From Cruorifilaria tuberocauda (lineage: Eukaryota; Nematoda; Chromadorea; Rhabditida; Onchocercidae), in the NCBI GenBank assembly GCA_013365365.1, contig JABVXU010000464.1, forward strand, positions 1-42,034: DNA of 42,034 nucleotides, in the 5' to 3' direction. Shown in pieces: positions 1 to 11,510 of this stretch. Position numbers and translations under genes: made by a program. The notes below the pieces were generated by a model that searched no databases, was not told where the DNA came from, and saw nothing but the letters and a program-made list of their open reading frames with translations. How positions within the stretch are numbered: the stretch's first letter is position 1; each line of letters opens with the position of its first letter.

Positions 1-1075
1 AATGTGATTATGATAATAATAACAATCATAATGATATGATAATAATAACGATTATGGCTGGTTGATAAAAAAAAATGCTACAAATCGATTTGAAGTAATG
101 AATTTTTGAATGGATCAATGGCGGAGATGGAATGAGTATAAAGCGGAGAGTGGAAAACAAATGAAGCTTTGTCCTCTTCATCTTTCATAAATCTCTGACT
201 GAGAAAACGACTGGAAGCGCAAATATTGCAAATGCTACGACAATACCGCTTATGCTATCTAATTCAAGAATTATCAAAATTGATCATATCGAAAATGACA
301 CATCAATCAATTGATCTAATTTCTTTATGATTTATTTCATTTCTTTTTCGCAATAAAAAATGATTAGCTCAATTACTTGCAAATTTCTAGCAATGTGTGC
401 TATGATACTGTTTATTCGATTAGCTATCGCGATGAATTAGAAATTCTTAAATGGAGCAGAAGAAAGTTTCGACTAAGAAAAGATATAGCAGAAGAGATAT
501 AATTTCAATTAGTTAGTGGCGACAATGAAGAGAGAAAAGCTAAAGGAGATGAGTTCGATTTGTTGCAATTCTTTTAGCTTAAATCCACCCGAGAAAAAAA
601 AGAGCATATTTTTTAGCAGGGAAAAAGAAAAACATCGACTAACTTGAAAGAAAAATATGAAATTTTTTTCATTCTTATTTGCTAGAAATTTAAGGTGATA
701 AATCTTAAAACGAAATTGAGAAAAGGAAGTGCTCTTTCCAGCTATTCCTTCCTATTTGCTTGCTACAAACAAAATGGTGCTGCTCAATTCAACTGTAAGC
801 TTTCAAAATTGAAAGAGAAAAGTTATTTGGCATGTTTTGCAAAAGCATCGAAATTCTTTTTTCACCTCCACCTGCCAAACATAAATTTTAATCCGAAAAA
901 TGTCTGCTTTCGACCGATTCAATTTTGCTCATCAGCCGCATCATCCATACAATCTACAATCTCCTCTTCTACTGTATCCTACAATTCTCTCCACTACCAT
1001 AATTCTATAGTTACAATTACAAGTGCTTAAGAGAATTTCATTTTGAATTCCAAACAAATGAATATGCATATGGTA

Positions 1076-1127
1076 AGGAAAGGAAAGGAAATGAAAAAGA
1101 AAAGGAAAGGAAGGAAGGAAGGTAGGA
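1076..1127 (+). repeat. Polypurine tract (GGAAA/GGAAG-rich)
   Basis: This is about 50 bases of almost pure A and G made of imperfect GGAAA, GAAAA and GGAAG units. It is simple-sequence DNA. Frames open through it only because stops are rare in pure-purine sequence. Confidence 0.8.
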
Positions 1128-2487
1128 AAAGATGCTTGCATATTTTATCACAAAGAATCATTCTCGATGGATCAATTTGCTATCTGAAATTCTTCTCGAG
1201 ATTATTCCTTCAAAATTTCATAGTATTACAGAGTACCGTATGAAAGAAAATGTAGAAATGAAAAAAAGAGGAAGGGGACAAATTAGAGTTATCATGTCTC
1301 ATCATGTGTAATCAGTATTTAATCAATTGCTCCTATCTCATCATTTCTTACTTATTTTATAATTGTTTACTTTTATTAATTTAAATTTATTCAATTTTAT
1401 TACAATCATTCAATTGCAATTGTATAATCACAAATTGATTTATCGATCGATCTTCTGATCTGATCGGAATACTGTCATTCATTATCATTCATCTCCTACA
1501 TATATTTATTTCTTTTTACTTTTTAAATAACAACTATGATTTTGAGGCTTTTGATCAATTAAACATACACATGCATAAATATACACACATACATAAAAAT
1601 ATCTATGGAAGACTTATTTCAAAGAAAATTTTCCAAAGAATTTTATTTGGTGTGGTTTGCAATGATAATTTTTTTGTTGTCTGTTTTGTGTCTGTACATG
1701 TGTGTGTAAGTAGAAAGCCAAGAAGCAATCAATAGGACAAGCCTAGAGGAGGAGATAAGGGATGGAATACTGATATTGTCTGATTAGGTAAGTGAGGCAG
1801 TGCTGTATTTATTTCATGCACGAAGCAGAATCCATCGTTTTGCATTTCCATTCTTCTCTTGAATTCTTTTCTGAATTAGGTTGATTTCTAATTTCTCTAT
1901 TGATTAAATAAAAAATGAAAATCTAAATTATCCTTTAAAAGTAAAAAAAAAAAGAATGGATAGATGAAAATGGATGTTGTTGGAAGGTAAGACAAAATGA
2001 TGCAAGCAATCTATCACTTCCTAATATCTCTCTTTAAGTAAAATGCAACTGATTATCAGATAATTAAAGTAAGATCAAGGATGTGATAATGAGTGATTAG
2101 ATTTTTGATTTAATTAATTACTTCTTCTGCTATATAACTTATAATCTTCTCTGGAGATAGTATACTAAATTATATATTTGTCGAATAGTATAATTAAGTT
2201 ATTACTGTTATTTGTGATTGATGTTCACTTAGTTACAAATTAACTTAGACTATTGGATGATTAAGATTTAACTGCTTAACTCAATTAGTTTAATATTAGC
2301 AGATTTTCTTTGCTTCAAATTAATTTCATTTTTTGAATGTGAATCTCGAAACGGGAACAGCTGCAGTTATTCTGCACATATCAAACTGTTCTGTTCAGAC
2401 GACGATTAATATTTTCACATTTCCATCTGATTATCATTCGTTTTTCATCTCTCACAGTACAGCTGACTGAAGATGAGAAGGATGAAT

Positions 2488-2508
2488 GAGAGAGAGAGAG
2501 AGAGAGAG
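2488..2508 (+). repeat. (GA)n microsatellite
   Basis: An uninterrupted GA dinucleotide run of about ten units. A longer GA run occurs at the other end of the window near 41.48 kb. Confidence 0.9.
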
Positions 2509-4615
2509 TTCGAAAAATCACAAATTAAAATTGCAAAAATCCAAAAATTGAATGCAATACAAGAGATTAAAATAAAAATTTAATTTACATAAATAACAGA
2601 GAATTGCTATTATCATTTAATATAATATGGAAAACATTAATAACGATAAAAAAAAGCAAAGATGAATAAAGCATGATGAAAGCACTTCCAACAACTGAGA
2701 AAAGTTATAAAAGTTAGGAAATGATTTTGAGAAAAATCTAGAAGAAAGAAAACGATGTACGATGAGATGACGAGAATCATTGTACGGAGGAGATGGGAAA
2801 AAAAAATGAGGAAAGAGGGAAAAGGAAAGAAAGGTATTTGGAAAGTTGGAATGAATCGTTTCTTCATGAAAACGAAAGCCATAAATCAGAGGACGATTTT
2901 GCTGAAAGAGCCAACCGAAAAAGATTTCGAAAAATGTTTGTTTCGGTGTTCTACAAAAACGAAATGAGAAACATTTGTTTTGTTTCATGGACGGACGACA
3001 GGCGACAAATTTCGAAGAAAAAGAAAAGATGAAATGAATCAGGTTCGGAGGTAAAAGGAGGGATGATGATTCGTCTCTCTTCTTTTGGAAAATTCTAAAT
3101 GGAATTCAACGGAATTGAGAGCTAGCAAAAAAGAACTTAGAAGAGAACATACATATTGAACAACAAGGGTAATTTTTCAATATTTTTCTTTCTCCTCTAC
3201 TGTCAATCTTATCCATACCTATCCTTGTTCCGATATTTTGTTGCAAAAAATCTTTAGCCTCATTAGTTGTTAGAGTTTATGAGAATGGAACATATCATTC
3301 TATCTTCGCCGTAGAATCTATTTCGTCCTTGCTTTTAATTATCGTTATCATCTTCCGATACATACAATAAACAGTAGGGTACTTTTTCATTTATCGAAAT
3401 TTAGTTTTAATTAGCTACCATATTTTCTTTCGTCATTTTGCAGTAATTGAATTTTCCGAATTGCTGATTCCATCTTTCATTTTCGCATCGAGAATTTCCA
3501 TTTTGAAGTATGCAATCTTCGATTACAGATCTCAATTGAAAAATTTTGTTAGTTGCATGCAAAAAAGAAATAAAATAAATTTAAAAAGATTAAAACATGC
3601 AGGTGTTATTTCATTATTTGAAAATTTATAAATCTTTAATTTTCATCTTCCTAATTTGTATTATTCCAAAAATGATTTCGTTCTTCTGAAGCAACGAAAC
3701 AGATATAATAACTTCGCTTAGGAATTGAAAACATGTTTGTACATCACAATCGACTATGTCATACGAAGATTCGTTCAAAGCGAATTGTCACGCCATACGC
3801 CAACTGTCATGCTGAAAGAAAGAAGTCAAACATATCGTAATTGGAAGAAAGTGACATATCAAATACCCTATTAGAAAGTATTATTTAGAAATGATTCAAT
3901 TCTATATGTTTGTACTTTCTTTTGAAAAAGTATAATTTGAAAGGTAAACCTTAACTATGATTAATAATTTACTGAAATATTTCAAATTTTCAACTGAAAG
4001 AAGTGAGTATTAGAAACAGAATTCACATCGTTAAATGTTTTTTAACAGTATTGCTGCTTAGCAAACTTCGTAGCACGAAGTTTATCCTAAAAGAAATCAT
4101 TTAAAAGACAAAGAAGAAAATATCATACAGCGCAATGTTATCTATCACCTTATTGTTCATTTCAGATCTTCAAGCAACATTAGCAGTAATTATCAGTAGG
4201 ATTGAATGAGAATATTTATCTCGGTTAAAGAGTTAAAGATTCACTACTCAATGATACCCTGAAATGCGATGTTTTGTAACACCCTAGTGGACCGCACGAT
4301 CGATATGATATATATTATGTGTTTGATATACGTAGAAATGAATTACATACCATAGCGTTGAATATCCTAATGCTATCGAACAAAGAAATATTTTATCCCT
4401 TCAGTGTCATCAATGTTTTGCTTTTCAAAAATACCTCCGCTCATATAATGCATGTAAATGAAAGATATCATTCACATCACCTTTTCTATCTCATTTTTTT
4501 TGCACTTTACAGTTTAAGATAAGCACACAAATCTCTTGAAGTTTGTGAATACAGTTTAACTTATATTATCTTCAACAAACAACAGAAGCAATCCTTCACC
4601 CCCAGATTATAGTGT

Positions 4616-4738
4616 ATGTCAACAAACGGACCATCCACTTTCCCTTCTAGTTGCACAACATTTCACCATGTCCGCTACCATCTTGATCACAGAACTCTCC
4701 TTGGATCAGGTCTTCAAGAACAAAGCTTATTTGATTAA
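4616..4738 (+). other. Small GC-richer island with a 40-codon open frame
   Basis: The patch is noticeably GC-richer than its surroundings. On the plus strand it holds an ATG-to-stop frame of 40 codons (starting MSTNGPSTFP) with no spliceable extension found. A minus-strand frame is open through much of it too. It lies just beyond the THOC5 poly(A) signal. No family was recognised, so it is not called a gene. Confidence 0.25.
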
Positions 4739-4881
4739 TAAAAGCATAAATTAGAATATTAGATATCATGCTTCCATATTCACTGTAGGCATTAATTAAA
4801 AGATGTAGCTAAGCACGGCATATTGAACATTGCGGAAACAACAGCTTTCTTTCATATTCAGCTTTTAGACGAATTATGACA

Positions 4882-4887
4882 TTTATT
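4882..4887 (-). terminator. Putative THOC5 poly(A) signal AATAAA
   Basis: An AATAAA hexamer on the minus strand lies about 70 bases past the THOC5 stop codon, within the usual 3'-UTR length for a nematode mRNA. No experimental support is available. Confidence 0.5.
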
Positions 4888-4958
4888 TAACTCTGGAAAA
4901 CCAGAAGAGCTTTATCCTTCATAACAAAAGAGGCAAATAGAATCCTTTACAAAATGCG

Positions 4959-7900
4959 TTACGAACGGAACGTAAATACATTCATGTTTTTCTGGTAGTA
5001 AAGTGGAAGCTGATGATCGCGACCCCTGAAATACCAATGAATATTATTGAGGATGTGCAAATTTAAAAGTTATACAGTTTTTCGTACGATCAGAACAATC
5101 TTAATAACGTTAGGTATTACTGTATCAAGTTACCAATTATATATAAATATATATAATTATATATATGCATATAAATAGAAATAATTTAAACGTGGAAAAT
5201 ATAATAAAAACAAACCTATATGGTCGGGAGAAAAGATGCTCTCGAATAAATTGCCCAGAATTATTTGCAACACTACCAGATTCAAGAAGGATATCAAAAC
5301 GTGAAACTAAGAATGCTATCTGCGCCTCCAGAATATTATCTGGATCGTCACATGTCACATACGTCATAAAATCGGCATTCAAAATCCGTTCCATATGCTA
5401 ATTTAAAATTTCTTATGAATTTTCTTGCTTTTAAGAAGTCCAAATGAATGAGAATGAATAATTCTAAGATTATGAAAAGAAAATGTAGAAGTGCTTACAA
5501 TAAGACTGCTATTGAATGAAGAAATTTCCATGTTATCCAACGTAAAACTCAAGATATAAATTGGTTTCACCTTCGGGTATCTGATATCAACCTGAAATTT
5601 GCTTCATAATTATAAAAAATCAAAAAAAATATAATGCGCACGTTCATATCATATTTAACATAAAGACTTACATAAAAAACTAATCTTTCTAATAAGCTGA
5701 TTTGAAATAAAATTCCGGCGAAAATATTTTTAAATCTATTTATGTAAATCAAATATTATTTCAAATCCATCGAATATTTAAAAAATTTTAATTAAGTTAA
5801 TTATTACAAATATTAAAGCATGAAGTTTGGCTCCTGGATCTCTTTCAACCGTTGCAGAAAAGTAAAACTGTTTATTAATATTTGTTCTCCGTTCAAATTC
5901 TATCAGCTTTCGGTATTCTTCCGTTACAGCTTCACATTCCTAAAACAAATATCCCTAAGCAGAAGTAAAACCTATTTAATAGTGAACAGTGTAATTTCAG
6001 ATTTTTCTATTATTAAAACTAGCATCATATTTAGTTAAACTTGAATGGAAAAGACAAAGGGGTATTCAAAAGAAGCATTTGTAAGCAAATTGTAAGCAAT
6101 ACCAGGGCTTCACTAGATATCATTAAGAATACAAATATTTTTAGCTTATTTAAAAAAGAGATAGGGAAATAAGAAGACACAATTATTTAACTGATAATGA
6201 AAACATAAAATCAAGAGATTTATATTATATAATTTTATAAAAGCATAAAATCTACCACATTTAAAAATTTCGTAAAATAAACTAACGAAGAATTGCTCAG
6301 CTGTAATCATTCGGAAACTGGTCAATTTTGCACAGACATTTTCCGGGAAATCATTCCGGCTTTTTAAAACATCGAATACTTTCAAAGCATCTACAACAAT
6401 GATTATTATTTTGTTGCATAATATTATTTAAATCAATGGATTAGTAAAAAATAACATTATCAATATCTTTTATGATAATTCTGTTATAATTGTATGGATG
6501 AGTTCAATTCGTTCCAAATCCTATTCCCCTTATGTAATAAGTTTATTCATAATGTGACTTTCGGAAAGTTTAGATGAAAAACTCAAACATATATATAGTT
6601 AATTTTAATTGTTATAGCCATAAAGGAAGCCAAATGTCAAGAAGCTTTTACAAAACTTTATTTTTTATGTCACTACAAATTAAAACCTACGTAGAGAATG
6701 AGCAATTCGAGCCAGAACACATCTTGAATGTACACGCGATCTAATCTCTCCAATCACAGAATGCAAAACTTCACACAACTGAGGATTTTTCGACGGGATT
6801 TCATCGTTTATACCAGCCATTTTCTGAGCAAATATGTAGAATCGACCAATTTTAGATTCCAAATCGGCTACAGAAATCCTTTAAAAAAAATACTATAAAG
6901 TACTGAAAAAAAATAGAAATTTTGACCAAACATTAAATAAGTTTGAACCGATTCTAATAAATTAATTTAGTACGCAGTTAATCTGTTAAGATTCTTAAAC
7001 CTTAAGTTAAAATCGAAATTCATCCAAAAATTCATAGGCCTATGTGTATATATAGAGTTGTGGTGATCATAAATTCGCTACAATATCCAACAGATTATAT
7101 ATATAAACATAATAAAATTCGCTTAAAAGCATACTCTAACTGATCCAATTTGGCTTGCCCCGCATTATTGACACACTTACTTCCATCATCACCATCAAAT
7201 AATTCGGATAGAAGAGATGTATCAAAGAATGTATTTCTGTAAATGATCAACAAAGAATCAATTTGATAACTAATCAATTTAACTTTTTATGAATTTAAAT
7301 TCAAAGAAATTTCGAACTTATGAAATTATGAATTAAAGTTTTCAAATTAGAGAAAAGTACCCATAAACTGATGTGGGTATTCGATTCAACTTCACCATCA
7401 CTCCAACTGAATGCAAACCCGGAATGAACTGCAGCACGAGGGTTACGCAGATATCGTCTAAAAAACCAACTTTTACCCATATTTTTTTTACATTTAACTA
7501 ATAATAGAAATTCAAGAGTATGTGGGTGTGCAATGAGAAGAAAACAGGAATTCAACTTTTGCTCTAAGGATCTAAAAAATAGTTATAAAATTCGATAAAC
7601 TGGAAGGCTTTACACAAAACAATTTTGGTTGAAATTAAGCAATCTTGTAAAACATATTATTTAACTAACCCTGACAAGCGATTTCCATTTCAATATGAAT
7701 CGGATGAGGTGCAACAATGGCATCCTTTCGTTCAGCAATTAATTCTTTCATGGTCATTTGCCTTCTTTTCTCATGGCGTGCCGATGGTGACTGCTTTCTG
7801 TTTATCTATAATAAATGAGAGATAAAACGCTTTTCTCCAGCACAACAGAAAAACAATAAAACCGAGCTTATTTTAAATAAAAATGAAACTAATGTATTCT

Positions 7901-10037
7901 TGACGATAGCTAACTGTGAATTGAAGAAAAATCTTTTTTTTAAACATTAGCTACTTTATCGACATTAAATTGCACTGGAAGGAATGAAAACGTTCTTAAT
8001 TCCAAGAAAAATGTATTTGCTTCACACTCCAAAAAAAGTCAAAGCAATTCACATGATCCTGGTTATCCTCGTCATCGGCGTCTTCAATAATTTCGCAAGC
8101 ACGCTGTCGATTCTCCAGAAACTTCACAGCACTTTCATGATCACCTTTGCATTTTAGTATTATTCCTGCTTCTACAAAAACATGCATATTTAAAAAATGA
8201 TTTCTGCCATATTATTTCACAACTTCTTAAGACAGTCGATGAAAAATACTGAAGTTTTCGAAATTTAAAATGATATGTCGAGTATAAAATGGATTTCTGG
8301 GAAATATTAACCTTTAACAATATCACAATAAGCCTCAACTTGTACGGCAATTACAGAAAGCTCTTGAGGTAATAGAGACAATACGCGCTGCTTCTCAATA
8401 TCAATAGGATTGCACGTCAATCCCATGAGCTCTTGCACCGGTCTTGCTGCCTAAATTACGTCAAAATGAAATATATTTCAGAGCTAATGAGACGTTTTTT
8501 TTACCTGTAGGAATTTTTCGGAATAAAGATATTAGATGAAAAAAACTGCATATTGAATTAAGCAGAAACGTCAAAGAGTGCCTGTCACGCAAGAAACAAT
8601 CTATTAAAAAGTATAATCTATTAAAACATAAAACATAAAATATTAAAATAAAATTAAAAAAACCTCTATCACGGCTTCGATACGTGGTTTCAATGACTTC
8701 AGTCGATGTTCCTTCGTTGTAATATCAGTAATAAGCACATTTTTTCGTCCTTCTCGTTCTTGCAAAGTTCCAACCAAACTGGAATGATAAAAATATTTTG
8801 CAACATAAATATTACTGGTCTTTATTTAATTTTAGATAAAAAAGTTTTGGTATAATTGAATTATAACAGCTATATTTCTCAAGATCCTATGCATTAAGTC
8901 GATATTCTCTAACAAACTATGAAAGTAATTCAAAACACAAAAAATTACATAAATTTAAAAAGCAGTTATAATTTCATGATTATTTTTATTCTTTCTTATT
9001 TCGACAATAACGACAGAAAATTTAAATAATATGTTTAGAAAATTTTATGATTAAATAATACTTTTTACGCTCTTCCATCTCCCAGTTCAATCGAGCCAGA
9101 TGTTGTCGATGTTTATCCTTACGAGTGATTTCCTCCTGCGAAATACTTGGAGGTGCATTTGCATAGAAATCTTCTAGTGAAACCATTTCAATATCCTCAT
9201 CAGCTGATCTAAAATCTCGAAGAAAGTGAAAAATTCTAAAATTACAAGTGCAATTCCTAAGCTTAAAAACTGCAGATTTTTTTTCCAATATATTTTGTCG
9301 CTTTTTAGAATTTGCTGAAACTGGCATTTTTTTAATGCAATTGAATTTACCTGAAATCATAACATCGATCAATCTCCTTCTGTAAATGCTCAATTTCACT
9401 CCGAATATTTTGCAGCTGAAGAAATCGTTCTTCGACAACAGCACGCTCCCGATTCACTCGATCACGAATTTGTCGATTTCGATATTGAGCCAAACGATTT
9501 AATCGTCGCAGTGATATAAATAATGAAAACAACGATTCGTCGAAATACGGTTTTTCTGTCTGTTAAATTAGGAACTTGAATGAATGAAATATATTTATGA
9601 AAAAAATGTGGACTCCGAAGAAATTTAAATATGCAATTAAAAATGGTAATTAAACATGGATTACCTTAGCTAAACTATAACTTGAATCAACAAGTTTCTG
9701 CTTAAGCATCTGCGAATGTTCTAAAAAAGATTCTTCAATTGATGCCATGGACATCAACAATGCCTCTTGATCCTCCCGTTCATAAAATTCCTTAAGGCAT
9801 CAAGATTAGTTTAACTTTTAATAAGAAATGATTAATATAACTCAGGAAAGGAAAAAAGTCTTTAATTTCTTCAAGAAAAACATTAGCATTCTCAAAAATA
9901 AACAACTTAATAGGAGTGAAATAAAGAAATAAAGTAAAGCATATTACCGAAACAGTTTTCGTGATATGCTCATCCGCCTGCTTTTTCTTCTCTGGAGACT
10001 GTATGCTACCAGCAGTTCGAGCACGTTTTGCTGACAT
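4959..10037 (-). CDS. THOC5: THO complex subunit 5 homologue (16 exons, 677 aa)
   Basis: THOC5 is a subunit of the nuclear THO/TREX complex, which couples transcription and processing to mRNA export. Reconstructed exons: 10037-9948, 9790-9665, 9559-9351, 9208-9062, 8778-8664, 8450-8312, 8171-8053, 7793-7670, 7457-7361, 7236-7135, 6878-6691, 6390-6287, 5939-5808, 5591-5499, 5397-5216, 5025-4959. All phases agree, and the 677 aa is close to human THOC5 (683). A basic N-terminus is followed by a long coiled-coil region (about residues 35-220). The diagnostic THOC5 block is here: a LQLQN...EIEHLQKEI helix, then MVSLEDFYANAPPSIS, then HRQHLARLNWEMEERKK. The C-terminus (HLFSRPYR, then a 21-residue last exon) matches the human LFRGPSR tail in place and length. 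Exons 6-13 diverge more but align in order. The start is the first ATG, one base after a strong splice acceptor. Identity is firm; single exon edges are predictions. Confidence 0.95.
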
Positions 10038-10050
10038 CCTGAAAACTTAG
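10038..10050 (-). promoter_or_regulatory. Likely spliced-leader acceptor of THOC5
   Basis: On the minus strand the sequence reads AAGTTTTCAG, then one G, then the ATG. No coding exon fits upstream, so the acceptor most likely receives a trans-spliced leader, leaving only one gene-encoded base of 5' UTR. A distant non-coding cis exon would be the alternative. Confidence 0.65.
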
Positions 10051-11510
10051 CATTTAAACTGTCTTATCAACAATTCAGAATTCAACAATAATCGCGCAAT
10101 ATTTCACTGCTACAGTGTAATAAGAGGAATCATCAATCAAGTATCCACGGTGCTGAAAAATTAAATTATAATTTCCTAGTATCCACTTAAAAACTGCATG
10201 ATTCTCATACTCTTCATAGCAAAATGCGAATTTTCTTTATTTACAAAATATTCAATATTCACCAATAAAATCTTCCCCATCTTCCCCCTTTCTTTTCTGT
10301 TCCGAATTCAGTTCAGTGGAATATTTCATAATGATTGAACTTCCTGAATTGCAAATCCCTTTCATGCAAAACGCACAAGATCTACAAGCTACCTTAATTC
10401 AATACAAATATTACGTACGAAGCAGCGATTGAAAAAAAAAATTCAACACTGAAAAATTTTCTTTACTATTAGAAATGAAATATTTTTAAAATGCAAAAAA
10501 ACAGGTCGAAGTAAAACAAATAAGGACAAGAATAAACCATCACCTGGTGTAAGACGATGAATAAAATGAAGTAAACTGTAATGAAGACAAAAAAATGAGC
10601 AATTTAAAAATTAATCTATTGCTTTTTTTCGATAACAATTCTCATTCTTTCTATTTCTTATGAGAACGAATACATGGGAATGTAAACAGACAAATAAAAC
10701 ACTGTTCGGTGAAACAGAAATATGAAGCAGGGAGAGCTTCATAAATCATTTGTGACATATTTCTACAAGCCAGAAATGATTCTGAAAAATTAATGCAAAC
10801 TAAAGTTGTGATATAATCATAATTTAGCCAAATGGAGAAAAACAAACAAAGGCACACACATAAACATATGGATAAAGATAAAATAAGGCAAACGGAAACG
10901 AAAAAAAAAATCAAATAATCATTTCAAACATTATGAAATTTTAAAAAGCAGAGAATTCAAAAAAAATTTATAGAGAAAAAATTCTTCGTTATAAAAGAAG
11001 TGCTAATATAGATCATCTCTAATGTGTTAAAGCTATAAAATATCGGTATTTTTTTCTGCTGGCTCGTAAAATTCTCATAAACTGTGGATAATAATTCTCC
11101 AACTCTGTCAGTTAGATTATTTTTGTATTTTTGGAGACTTAAAATAAAAGAAACCAAGAAAAAACAGGATAGCTGAATACCTAAAACTGAATCAGATTGC
11201 ATGAATCAGACGATAAAAACTCAGATAACGCAGTGGGAAATGAGAAAATCTTAAATGGCACCAAAATCGATATGAAAATTAGATACTCATGCCATAATAA
11301 TTGAAATAAAAGGAGACAAAACAGTTCAGTAAATTTCAGTTTGCATAGGGAAACAAAAATAAGGCACCTACGATTACCAGAATTGATGATATTCCCGCAT
11401 AGAAGAAATCGAAAAATTGAAAATTCCGATAAACAGAGGAAAGTAGTACTCTGCAAATCATAACGGTTCGTGCAATTTTCGCTGTCTACTGATTACCAAA
11501 TAATATGAAA
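10051..11510. other. Spacer between THOC5 and merlin; no gene seen
   Basis: This contains the merlin 3' UTR and the THOC5 promoter or outron. Two minus-strand open frames here (near 10.65-10.91 and 10.96-11.46 kb) start at non-ATG codons, have no recognisable domain and are rich in F, L, I, S and C as expected of T-rich DNA. No consensus poly(A) hexamer was found close to the merlin stop. Confidence 0.55.

Larger units (their letters stand above)
1..4881. other. Gene-poor AT-rich flank, left side
   Basis: No exon with homology or convincing coding character was recognised here. The stretch opens with ATA/ATAATAAC-type low complexity, then holds a purine-rich tract near 1.08-1.13 kb and a GA microsatellite near 2.49 kb. 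Open frames near 0.7-1.0 kb and 2.6-3.0 kb are built from low-complexity A/G or T/C runs and look like chance. A slightly GC-richer patch at 4.61-4.74 kb is listed separately. The right end is the 3' flank of the THOC5 gene. Confidence 0.6.

Noticed and set aside
695..1243. Open frames on both strands over the 0.7-1.2 kb region
   Set aside because: They run through polypurine or T/C-rich DNA, have biased composition (K/R/G/E or F/S/L) and no splice sites or domain.
2617..3032. A 123-codon minus frame and overlapping plus frames
   Set aside because: The minus frame is F/S/L/P-rich, mirroring a purine-rich opposite strand. The plus frames are K/R/E-rich. This is the signature of simple-composition DNA and not of a gene.
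6687..6691. Alternative THOC5 exon 11 donor at CTACGTAG|GTTTTAA
   Set aside because: This donor puts exon 12 out of frame and reaches a stop. The donor four bases earlier (CTAC|GTAGGT) keeps the frame and the alignment.
10651..11456. Three minus-strand frames resembling secreted or hydrophobic peptides between THOC5 and merlin
   Set aside because: They have non-ATG starts, T-rich composition yielding F/L/C/I, and no splice context; most likely merlin 3' flank.
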